Assembly (NCBI GenBank): GCA_020846715.1
Contig: JADLDK010000047.1
Span: 1 to 44,994 of the forward strand
DNA: 44,994 nucleotides
Source: Armatimonadota bacterium
GTDB lineage: Bacteria; Armatimonadota; UBA5829; DSUL01
Direction of reading: 5' to 3'
Part shown: piece after piece, positions 17,712 through 24,784 of the stretch
How the letters are laid out: each line of letters starts with the position of its first letter
Numbering within the stretch: the first letter of the stretch is position 1
Position numbers and translations under genes: made by a program
Notes under the pieces: model-generated
The model's database searches: none
Told to the model about the DNA's origin: nothing
What the model saw: only the letters and a program-made list of their open reading frames with translations

Positions 17712-18364
17712 AGCGCTTCCAGGTACTCGCTCAGATGAGAGCAGATAGCCCAAAGAGGCAGGACTTCGTCAACAAGATTGGCTGCGGCTGCGGCTCTGGG
17801 GCCTTCGGAGACCAGAGCTGTCATAGGGTCCTGGGTGATGACGTGTCCGCCGGCTTCTTTCACCTGCCTGAGGCAGTCCACCGTATCTCCGCCAAGGCCA
17901 CTCAGCATGATGGCGACGGTGGAGGATCCAAACAGTGCGCATGCTTTCTGCGCGATCTCGCGCAGACGAACCGGTGACTGCGCTGCGCGCTCCCCGTCAA
18001 GTGAGACGCCACTGGCGTGGACGACGCCTCCCGGTTCGGTCTCAGAGAACTCCACAGACATCTGCGCCGGCGCTACCAGAACGTGTCCCGGCGAAACAGG
18101 TGAATCCTGAGAGAGTTCATCCACCTGCAGGTTACACTCACTGCGAAGGCGTTCACACAGCAGGGAGCTGAAGCCTTTGCGCACGTCCGCAAGGGCGACA
18201 AAGGCCGCATTGAGATCCCGCGGCGTGTTCGACAGAACCTGTGAGAAGGCGTCGCTGGCCCCGGCCTGAGCAACTAGAAGAACGAGAGCCCCGGGCCGAA
18301 GTGAGCAGGCGGCTGCCGATCCGGTCTGCGGGGGGGTAGATGTGGAGGTGCGGTTGTCCGGCAT
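17708..18364 (-). CDS. Degenerate CheB-methylesterase-like protein
   Basis: A 218-residue protein resembling the C-terminal methylesterase domain of CheB, with no receiver domain. Aligned by eye, the Ser motif reads AGAS (Ser37), the C-terminal IMLSGLGGD keeps Asp159 of the triad, and PGHVLVAPA (91-99) and ITQDP are conserved. The catalytic His of the VVQHM motif is replaced by Asp60, so esterase activity is doubtful. It may be a regulatory or structural relative. It is coupled by a four-base overlap to the GspE/PilB ATPase gene, so it may influence a surface-motility machine. No che genes are near. Confidence 0.72.
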   Translation of the reverse strand: MPDNRTSTSTPPQTGSAAACSLRPGALVLLVAQAGASDAFSQVLSNTPRDLNAAFVALADVRKGFSSLLCERLRSECNLQVDELSQDSPVSPGHVLVAPAQMSVEFSETEPGGVVHASGVSLDGERAAQSPVRLREIAQKACALFGSSTVAIMLSGLGGDTVDCLRQVKEAGGHVITQDPMTALVSEGPRAAAAANLVDEVLPLWAICSHLSEYLEAL

Positions 18365-18470
18365 AGCTATTCAATAATCGGAATGTCGGACCGGTTTGTG
18401 AAGGGTTCTCACGCGATGATATGATACAGATCGAGCTCCGTTTCAGTCTGGCGCGTGCGAAGGCGTGCCG

Positions 18471-19328
18471 TTACCTTGTCAGATTGCTGAGGGTCTTGCC
18501 GTCCGATTCGTAGATCAGATCGCCGTCGTGATCCGTCCTTGCGATCCGCGCGCCCACGGCGTGGAGCCGCGCAAGAGCTTCGCGGGTGGGATGGCCGTAG
18601 CTGTTGTTCGCCCCGACACAGATGGCCGCGAAGCGCGGGCGAACGCGGCGCAGAAAGACGAGAGAGGAAGAGTCGCGGCTGCCCTGGTGCGCGACTTTGA
18701 GGAAATCTGCCCGAATGTCCGCGCCTGACGCCAGAATTCCCTCTTCTGCCGCAGTCTCGGCGTCCCCGGCCAGCAGAAGACGCGTCTTTCCGAAGTGAAC
18801 CATCAGAACAACCGAGTTGTTATTTGCGTCCGACTCAGTTCCTCGCAGGAAGCGGGCAGATGGCCAGAGCACCTCCATCCACAACGCATTGCCTACCCGG
18901 ATTCTCTGCCCCACGTGGGCCCGGCGGTAGCGAATGCGCTGCTTTCTGATACATTCCAGAGTGCTCCTCTGTACCGGAGAGCCATAGGGAAATCCGGAAT
19001 CCAGCACTGTGCCCACAGGGATGGCGCTGGCGACGTCACAGAAGCCGCCAATGTGGTCCTCGTGCGGGTGAGAGAGAACCACCATATCCAGCCTGCGCAC
19101 TCCGTCTGCTCTCAGCCGCCGCAGAATCGCTGAGCCGGAGTGAATGTCGCCCGTGTCAACCAGGACGGCTGCGTCGGGAGTCTGGATAAGCAGCGAATCC
19201 GCCTCTCCAATAGACATCACCGTCAGGCGCATGTGGTGCGCTGGGAGCTCTTGCCGGGCGCAGCCAGAGAAAAGAAACAGGGCGGACAGGAGAGCCAGGA
19301 GGTAAACTGTGATGACTTTGGAGCGCAT
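18471..19328 (-). CDS. ComEC-like metallo-beta-lactamase-fold lipoprotein
   Basis: A 285-residue hydrolase of the metallo-beta-lactamase superfamily. The zinc signature HPHEDH covers residues 87-92, the preceding DTGD is at 58-61, and LLLAGDAE and KVAHQGSRDSS follow as in the soluble C-terminal domain of ComEC/Rec2. The N-terminus is a lipoprotein signal with lipobox LFSGC (Cys23), so it is membrane-anchored outside the cytoplasm rather than part of a DNA channel. It could degrade extracellular nucleic acid, but the substrate is not known. It is divergent from the DUF59 cluster. Confidence 0.85.
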   Translation of the reverse strand: MRSKVITVYLLALLSALFLFSGCARQELPAHHMRLTVMSIGEADSLLIQTPDAAVLVDTGDIHSGSAILRRLRADGVRRLDMVVLSHPHEDHIGGFCDVASAIPVGTVLDSGFPYGSPVQRSTLECIRKQRIRYRRAHVGQRIRVGNALWMEVLWPSARFLRGTESDANNNSVVLMVHFGKTRLLLAGDAETAAEEGILASGADIRADFLKVAHQGSRDSSSLVFLRRVRPRFAAICVGANNSYGHPTREALARLHAVGARIARTDHDGDLIYESDGKTLSNLTR

Positions 19329-19539
19329 GGACTTTGCGGACAGATGGACGCGTCACGCGTATTGTAACACACGCTGCGCTCACCGCAGAGCCTTCGGCCG
19401 GGCTATTTGACAGAGTTGCTTCCGCCCACTGTGGGAGTCAAGCTCTTCAGACAGTAACACGCAGGCACAGCAAATGCTCCGCCAGTCAGCGCTCGGCTCC
19501 GGCGCAAGCGTTTTTCGCAGGGGGTGGAATATCTGATTC

Positions 19540-19581
19540 TTGATTTGCGTCAAGGTAAGCTGGTAAGAGACTCTCTATACT
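19540..19581 (+). promoter_or_regulatory. FNR/DNR-type box and -10 element upstream of the NnrS-like cluster
   Basis: TTGAT-TTGC-GTCAA at 19540-19553 matches the FNR/DNR consensus TTGAT-N4-ATCAA at nine of ten positions. A -10 hexamer TATACT lies at 19576-19581 without a good -35. With a start about 7 nt downstream (near 19588), the box is centred at about -41.5, the standard class II position for FNR/CRP-family activators. The spacing is read from sequence; activation is inferred. Confidence 0.7.
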
Positions 19582-19601
19582 TGCCACTCGGAGGCAACAC
19601 A

Positions 19602-19904
19602 ATGGCAGACCAGGAAGTAGTACTTCAGGCGCTAAAAACGGTGGACGACCCGGAAGTTGGGGTGAACGTAGTGGATCTGGGGCTGATTGAAGCGATAGAC
19701 ATTTCAGATGAGAAACTCAATGTCACCATGGTAATGACCACTCCCGCGTGTCCGCTTCACGACGTTATGAAACGAGACGCAGAAAATGCCATCAGCTCTG
19801 TGTACCCTGACATGGCGGTTAACGTGGACGTAGTCGCGGAGCCGCTCTGGGATCCATCCCGCATGACTGCCGAAGGCCGCCGCCAACTCGGCTGGCCTGA
19901 GTGA
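19602..19904 (+). CDS. MIP18/DUF59 family protein (PaaD/SufT-like)
   Basis: A small cytosolic protein of 100 residues with the MIP18 (DUF59) fold. DPEVGVNVVDLGLI and the cysteine motif TTPACPLHD are typical of the family, whose members help assemble Fe-S clusters or di-iron centres. ATG 19602 is chosen over an upstream GTG/TTG-type start because GGAGG at 19590-19594 sits just ahead and the family N-terminus begins there. It opens a cluster of DUF2249 and NnrS-like genes and lies behind an FNR/DNR-type box, so a role in maturing a metal centre for an anaerobic or nitrogen-oxide function is plausible. Confidence 0.88.
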   Translation: MADQEVVLQALKTVDDPEVGVNVVDLGLIEAIDISDEKLNVTMVMTTPACPLHDVMKRDAENAISSVYPDMAVNVDVVAEPLWDPSRMTAEGRRQLGWPE

Positions 19905-19936
19905 TTGCCCGTTCAACGGGACTGAAAGGAACATAT

Positions 19937-20191
19937 ATGGAAACGAAAACACTTGACGTGCGCGAGATTGCTCCGCGCGAACGGCACCCATTGATCTTTG
20001 ATACTTTCAAGAGTCTGAGTGACGGCGCCAGCTTTGTGCTGGTGAACGATCACGACCCCAAACCGCTCTACTACCAGTTCTCCGCCGAGCACAATGACGA
20101 GTTCGACTGGGAGTATCTCGAGGAAGGCCCGGACGTCTGGCGAGTCAAGATTGGCAAGAAGGGCGCAAACGGCGGCTCTTGCAGCCACTGA
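19937..20191 (+). CDS. DUF2249 domain protein
   Basis: An 84-residue protein almost fully covered by the DUF2249 domain: LDVREIAPRERHPLIF, then VNDHDPKPLYYQF and the end WRVKIGKK. The family has a TusA-like fold and often lies beside nitrogen-oxide reductases, NnrS and hemerythrins. The C-terminus ends in CSH, a possible metal or sulfur-ligand tail. ATG 19937 is preceded by AAAGGA at 19925-19930. It shares a probable transcript with the DUF59 gene 32 nt upstream. Confidence 0.88.
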   Translation: METKTLDVREIAPRERHPLIFDTFKSLSDGASFVLVNDHDPKPLYYQFSAEHNDEFDWEYLEEGPDVWRVKIGKKGANGGSCSH

Positions 20192-20276
20192 GTCTCGCGC
20201 ACACACCTCTGTCCGAGGCCCCGCTGAACACGGCGCCACCACAGCATTGAAGAAGCCTCTGCGCATCGGACGCTTT

Positions 20277-21422
20277 ATGCGGCGCATCGGACGCTTTGTG
20301 CTGTCCGCGGGCGGTGGGCTGGCGCTGATCATGGGCATGTATGCCGGGCTTATACGCCTCGGCTGGCGCTTTGGGGCGCCCAGTCCTTTTCTGGTGGATG
20401 CCCATGGGCCGCTGATGGTCAGCGGTTTTCTCGGCACGCTGATCAGCCTGGAACGCGCGGCAGCCCTGAAGAGGCCGTGGGCGTTTCTGGCTCCGATATT
20501 AACTGCGGCGGGAGCGGTGACACTGGTTTTCGCTCCCGCGTCGCTAATTCCCAGACTCCTCATCACGGCGGGATCGTTGTGTCTGGTTGCGAACTTCATT
20601 TTTATCGTCCATCTACAGCGCGCGCTTCACAATGTCGTGATGCTCATTGGCGTTGTGACGTGGCTTGTGGGCAACATCGCGTGGGCGCAACACCGCGCAG
20701 TGCCGGCTGTGGTTCCATTCTGGATAGGGTTTCTACTGTTGACGATCTCCGGGGAGCGCCTGGAGCTCAGCCGCATGATGAGTGTGCGCCCAATCCTGCG
20801 TACGCTGTTTGCTGCTGTTCTCATTACTTTCGTCGCTATGGCGCTGTGGACACTCAGCGCGCCAGTGGAGGCAGGCGGAGGAATAGTCGCGTTCACGCGT
20901 TTTGGCAACGCGTTCGTCAGCGCGCAGTGGGTAATAGGTACGCGCATTGCCGGAGCGTGCGCAGCGGCCGCAGGGGTCTGGCTGCTGCTGTTTGACATGG
21001 CGAGGCGGTCTGTGCGTGTGCCGGGCCTGTCACGCTTCATCGCGGTTGCGCTGCTGATAGGGTACGGCTGGCTGATTGTTACGGGGCTTGTCTGGATGAT
21101 AACCGGTCCAATCGTAAGCGGGCCAATTTACGACGCGCTTCTGCATACGTTCTTCCTGGGCTACGTCATCTCAATGGTCTTTGCGCACGCGCCGATCATT
21201 TTTCCTGCGGTCTTTGAGACCACCGGCGCCCGCTACTCTCCCCTGCTTTACGGACATCTCGCGATTCTGCACGGCTCACTGGTGTTGAGAATTGTGGGAG
21301 ACCTGGCGAGCCTGCCACTGGCCCGGGAATGGGGCGGCATGTTCAATGTTGTAGCTATCCTCCTGTTCATGCCCTACCATGCGCTGGCGCGGCCTGCGAA
21401 AAAAGTGAAACAGGCGGCCTGA
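20277..21422 (+). CDS. NnrS-like 12-TM membrane protein
   Basis: A very hydrophobic protein of 381 residues with about twelve TM segments, close to NnrS in length. NnrS is a haem- and copper-containing membrane protein linked to nitric oxide resistance. Possible metal-ligand histidines are His43 (DAHGPLMVSGFLGTL), His290, His304 (FAHAP), and His327/His332 (GHLAILH). The match to NnrS is by layout and motif feel, not by a strong signature. The frame is open from 20094, but residues before ATG 20277 are low in hydrophobicity and overlap DUF2249. TTG 20247 is another possible start; no clear ribosome binding site decides. Confidence 0.68.
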   Translation: MRRIGRFVLSAGGGLALIMGMYAGLIRLGWRFGAPSPFLVDAHGPLMVSGFLGTLISLERAAALKRPWAFLAPILTAAGAVTLVFAPASLIPRLLITAGSLCLVANFIFIVHLQRALHNVVMLIGVVTWLVGNIAWAQHRAVPAVVPFWIGFLLLTISGERLELSRMMSVRPILRTLFAAVLITFVAMALWTLSAPVEAGGGIVAFTRFGNAFVSAQWVIGTRIAGACAAAAGVWLLLFDMARRSVRVPGLSRFIAVALLIGYGWLIVTGLVWMITGPIVSGPIYDALLHTFFLGYVISMVFAHAPIIFPAVFETTGARYSPLLYGHLAILHGSLVLRIVGDLASLPLAREWGGMFNVVAILLFMPYHALARPAKKVKQAA

Positions 21423-21860
21423 GTGCCGCTGCTTGTCAGGACATTTATCAAGACGTCCCTGGCGTATCTGGTGCTCTCAGTTCTTGTCGCAGCGCTCCTT
21501 TTTTCCAAAACGACTGCTGCGACTCCCGTGTTGACCCTCGTTTACTACCACCTGTTCATGGTTGGCTGGCTGACGCAGCTTGTTTTTGGTGTTGCGGTGT
21601 GGATGTTTCCAGTTTTTTCGCGCGAAAAGCCGCGCGGAAACGAAAACGTGGGATGGATAATCTACGGGTTTCTCAACCTTGGACTGCTGATGCGCGTTGT
21701 CTCCGAGCCTTGGCACGCCCTGCGGCCTAACCATGTCGCTACGGCTCTAATGATCGTATCAGCTATTCTACAGGTCGTGGCCGGATGGCTCTTTGTCTGG
21801 CAGATGTGGCCACGCGTCAAAGGCCCCAAACCGCCTCCGGCGCGAAGCAAGGCGGCCTGA
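21423..21860 (+). CDS. Small four-TM membrane protein with conserved His, paralogue 1
   Basis: A 145-residue membrane protein with four predicted TM segments. The key motif is YYHLFMVGWLTQLVFGVAVW (41-60): a histidine shortly before GW, then a glycine-rich helix, recalling haem-binding helices of haem-copper oxidase subunit I, although the full oxidase fold is not present. Its GTG start directly follows the stop of the NnrS-like gene. The protein is clearly related to the next one in length, N-terminus (MPLL) and this motif. I do not know a named family; a haem role is an inference. Confidence 0.7.
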   Translation: MPLLVRTFIKTSLAYLVLSVLVAALLFSKTTAATPVLTLVYYHLFMVGWLTQLVFGVAVWMFPVFSREKPRGNENVGWIIYGFLNLGLLMRVVSEPWHALRPNHVATALMIVSAILQVVAGWLFVWQMWPRVKGPKPPPARSKAA

Positions 21861-21861
21861 G

Positions 21862-22296
21862 ATGCCTCTTCTTTCCCGCTGGTTTGTCAGGACGTCCCTG
21901 ATTTATCTGTGTCTCGGATTTCTGATTGGAGGCGCTCTGTTGTGGTCTCGGGCGATTGGGCACACTGGCGTCATCTGGAGGCTGCTGCCTGTGCATGTCG
22001 CATGGCTGCTGTTTGGGTGGATGATGCAGCTTGCCATGGGAGTCGCCTACTGGATCATGCCAAAGTCGGCTGCGCCCGAGACTGCGGAGCGCCCGCTTAC
22101 GGAGCTTGCATGGGCCAGCTACGCCAGCCTGAATCTCTCGCTGCTAGTGCTTGCGCTGTCAGCCGCCGAGGGGCACTTTTTCGGAGCGCTCAGGCCCGCT
22201 TCGGGGGCACTGCTCGGGTTGTCTGTGCTGTTTTATGCCGCGCACCTGTGGCCGCGAATCCGCGCGGTGACTCAGGCGCAGGGGGCGTCCAGATAA
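21862..22296 (+). CDS. Small four-TM membrane protein with conserved His, paralogue 2
   Basis: A 144-residue membrane protein, four predicted TM segments, paralogous to the gene just upstream. The shared core is PVHVAWLLFGWMMQLAMGVA with His45 before GW, followed by YWIMP where the neighbour has VWMFP. The second half also lines up, ending in an xxxLWPRIR-type tail in both. The ATG at 21862 follows one base after the previous stop; an upstream reading frame (from 21793) overlaps the neighbour and is not needed. It ends the cluster begun by the DUF59 gene. Confidence 0.7.
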   Translation: MPLLSRWFVRTSLIYLCLGFLIGGALLWSRAIGHTGVIWRLLPVHVAWLLFGWMMQLAMGVAYWIMPKSAAPETAERPLTELAWASYASLNLSLLVLALSAAEGHFFGALRPASGALLGLSVLFYAAHLWPRIRAVTQAQGASR

Positions 22297-22307
22297 GCAG
22301 CAAGGCC

Positions 22308-22805
22308 TCAGCTTCTTGCGCCGGGAGCCGCAGAGGAGCTTTTCTGGTCCGAGGTTTCCGCCGCCGCGAGTGGTGAAGTTCCTGTTTGCGCGCTCGAGCG
22401 CTTCTTCGGCCTGGCGCGCAGCTTCACGCCTTCGATACGTCCAGCCATCAGATTGATCCACGCGCTCGTTCCCCGGAGGCGGTTGTCGTAGGGCTTCTGC
22501 ACGGTGTCAAGAAGTGGCAGCCTGTCCAGCTTGTCCGCGCGCTTGTAGATGAGATACCACACGCAGTCCATGTTTGGGTCCACTTCACAGCGCCCGTTCG
22601 GAAGCGTTCCGCCGCATGGGCCATCCCGCAGCTCCTTGGGACAGCGCATGGGACAGATCAAGGCTGTTGAGCTGAGAATGCACTGTCCACACTCGCGGCA
22701 GTCGAATAGAGGCTTTTTCACGGCGTTTTCGAGCGTGAAAATTATTCGGTAGAGGGTGGGATGGCGCTCTATGAACGCAGCAATTTTTTCGGTGAGTTTG
22801 CTCAT
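22308..22805 (-). CDS. MetV-like cysteine-rich methylenetetrahydrofolate reductase C-terminal-domain protein
   Basis: A 165-residue protein with the MTHFR_C (MetV) domain. The cysteine pattern CRECGQC (37-43), then CPMRCPKELRDGPCGGT and CEVDPNMDC probably binds an Fe-S cluster and zinc. In acetogens MetV pairs with MetF in the methylenetetrahydrofolate reductase. Here it is directly behind metF, its ATG overlapping the metF stop in ATGA (22802-22805). The C-terminal ~35 residues are a Ser/Ala-rich tail. The pairing strongly supports the name. Confidence 0.9.
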   Translation of the reverse strand: MSKLTEKIAAFIERHPTLYRIIFTLENAVKKPLFDCRECGQCILSSTALICPMRCPKELRDGPCGGTLPNGRCEVDPNMDCVWYLIYKRADKLDRLPLLDTVQKPYDNRLRGTSAWINLMAGRIEGVKLRARPKKRSSAQTGTSPLAAAETSDQKSSSAAPGARS

Positions 22806-23794
22806 GGTGTCAACTCGGACGCAGAGCGCGCCTCCGCTGGCGGGCTCTCAAGAACATCCGGCCGCGGCAGCAGCCCCGCGCCTTCCACGACTCTGCGAAT
22901 GACGGACTCCCACATGACCGGCATAATATGGACGCCCGCCACGCCGGGAATATCTCGCACGCGCTGAATCGTCTCTACCGCAATGCGCACACCTTCGTCC
23001 ATCGCATCCTCTTTGCTGGAGGCGGCCGACATCCGCTGGATGTACTCTTCCGCAATATGAACACCCGCCACATTGTTGCGCATGAACTTCAGAGTCGAAG
23101 CGCTGCGCACAGGCGCTATTCCAGCCAGAATGTAGGTCTGTTCCGTCAGTCCTTCGTCCCGGCACGCCTGCATCCACTTCTCAAAGCGGGGTACATCAAA
23201 GACTACCTGTGTCTGGATGAACTGCGCGCCCGAGGCTACCTTCTTTTTCAGGTTGTGGACGCGGGCAAGGAAGGGCTCCCCGAACGGATTGGCGGTGGCG
23301 CCGATGAACAGCTCCGGCGGTGTCTTGACTTCGTCCCCGGACAAGAAGTGCCCTTCGCGCAGGCCCCGCATCATCGCCGTGAGGTTCACCGCGTCCAGGT
23401 CGTGAACAGACTTGGCCTGAGGGTGGTTTCCCAGAGTAACGTGGTCTCCAGAGAGGCAGAGGATATTTCTGATGCCAAGCGCCGCAGCCCCCAGCATGTC
23501 CGACTGCTGCGCAAGGCGGTTGCGGTCCCGGCAGGTCATCTGCATAATCGGCTCCAGCCCTGCCTGCATCGTGAGGAGGCTGGCCGCCATCGAGGACATC
23601 CGGGCCACTGCGGCCTGATTGTCCGTCAGGTTGACAGCGTCCACCACGCCGCGAAAGTACTCGCACTTGCGCAGGACTTCGGACGGATCTGCGCCACGCG
23701 GCGGGCCAATCTCTCCGCAGACGGCAAAGTGCCCGCTGCTTAGAACCCGCTCCAGATGGGACACACCGCAGGCGTCAGAGCGCGCATTCTCCAT
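22802..23794 (-). CDS. metF: Methylenetetrahydrofolate reductase
   Basis: An FAD-binding TIM-barrel enzyme of 330 residues that reduces 5,10-methylene-THF to 5-methyl-THF. The active-site region reads EIGPPRGADP, followed by AVNLTDN, MTCRDRN, LCLSGDH and QTQVVFDV, as in the family. The E-x-G-P-P form with a separate MetV partner is the acetogen-like type rather than the E. coli type. It starts one base after the stop of the acsE-like gene and overlaps the metV-like gene, giving a tight three-gene operon on this strand. Confidence 0.94.
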   Translation of the reverse strand: MENARSDACGVSHLERVLSSGHFAVCGEIGPPRGADPSEVLRKCEYFRGVVDAVNLTDNQAAVARMSSMAASLLTMQAGLEPIMQMTCRDRNRLAQQSDMLGAAALGIRNILCLSGDHVTLGNHPQAKSVHDLDAVNLTAMMRGLREGHFLSGDEVKTPPELFIGATANPFGEPFLARVHNLKKKVASGAQFIQTQVVFDVPRFEKWMQACRDEGLTEQTYILAGIAPVRSASTLKFMRNNVAGVHIAEEYIQRMSAASSKEDAMDEGVRIAVETIQRVRDIPGVAGVHIMPVMWESVIRRVVEGAGLLPRPDVLESPPAEARSASELTP

Positions 23795-23795
23795 T

Positions 23796-24620
23796 TCAAA
23801 GCCCTTCGAACTTCCCCGCGCGCGCCAGCGCGATATAGTTCATCGAGAACTCATCCAGCCCGAGAATGGATTCGGAGGCGGCAATCAGCGCCATAAGGTG
23901 GCGATCCATCGGGTCTATGATGGCCGAGTCCATCCCCGCGCCCATCGCCAGAACCAGCATAGCCTCATTGAGAATTTTTCTCGCAGGCATGCCGTGGCTG
24001 ACGTTTGATACACCCGCCGTCACATGCACATCGGGAAAGCTGTCTTTGATACGGCGCACCACATCCAGCATCACCACTCCGAAATCACTGCCCGTGCCTA
24101 TTGGAAAGGTGAGCGGGTCCACATAGATGTCGTCAATCGGGACGCCTGCGTCTGTGAGACGTCTGATGAGCGCAAGCGCCACTTCATAGCGCTTCTGTCC
24201 ATCCGGCTGGATGCCCGCTTCGTCCATCGCCAGCGCAATGACTTTCGCTTTGTGCTTGAGCGCCAGTGGCAAAATCTGGTCAAAGCGCTCGGTTTCAGCG
24301 GTGATGGAGTTGATCATCGGCTGTCCGCGCCCGGTGTCATAGACCTCCAGCGCCATCGCCAGGGCTTCGGCGCTCGGGGAGTCGAAACACAGCGCACCGG
24401 GCACCCGGGCCTGAATTGTCTCGGTCAGCCACTGCAGGCTGTGCGCCTCCCCTTCGTGAAGCGTCCCGCAGTTCAGATCTACGTAGTGAGCTCCAGCATC
24501 CACCTGATCTGAGGCCAGCTTGACGACGTAGTCCGCGTCTCTGTTGCGAACCGCGTTTTCAATGACCAGTTCCTTATTGATCTTCCGGCTCGTATTGATC
24601 CGCTCGCCAATGATGAGCAT
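23796..24620 (-). CDS. Methyltetrahydrofolate-corrinoid methyltransferase (AcsE/pterin-binding)
   Basis: A 274-residue TIM-barrel enzyme of the pterin-binding family that would move the methyl group of 5-methyl-THF to a corrinoid protein, or the reverse. Asp80, Asn104, Asp168 and Asn206 fall at the places of the folate-binding residues of the Moorella AcsE enzyme, as judged by eye. The start IGERINTSRK is typical. It lies first in the acsE-metF-metV operon, but no corrinoid protein or CO dehydrogenase/acetyl-CoA synthase is in the window. It could serve one-carbon catabolism (methyl-group oxidation) instead of acetogenesis. Symbol withheld since this role is open. Confidence 0.85.
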   Translation of the reverse strand: MLIIGERINTSRKINKELVIENAVRNRDADYVVKLASDQVDAGAHYVDLNCGTLHEGEAHSLQWLTETIQARVPGALCFDSPSAEALAMALEVYDTGRGQPMINSITAETERFDQILPLALKHKAKVIALAMDEAGIQPDGQKRYEVALALIRRLTDAGVPIDDIYVDPLTFPIGTGSDFGVVMLDVVRRIKDSFPDVHVTAGVSNVSHGMPARKILNEAMLVLAMGAGMDSAIIDPMDRHLMALIAASESILGLDEFSMNYIALARAGKFEGL

Positions 24621-24784
24621 GAAACCCTCTTCTACCCGCGGACAATACCTTTACTCACCGCGAGCTTTCAGTGCAGTCTTCGCGATTAGACACCGCAGCG
24701 CCGTTTTCCTACGTGACGCCAAGCAGAATCCGGGGCATGCGCTCTGAATGCCAGTAAACAGCCGTTTTTTGCAGATGTTTCCTG

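Noticed and set aside
24621..24784. Cobalamin or SAM riboswitch before the acsE-like gene
   Set aside because: No B12-box (GCCACTG-type) or SAM-type core motif is visible in the 164-bp gap.
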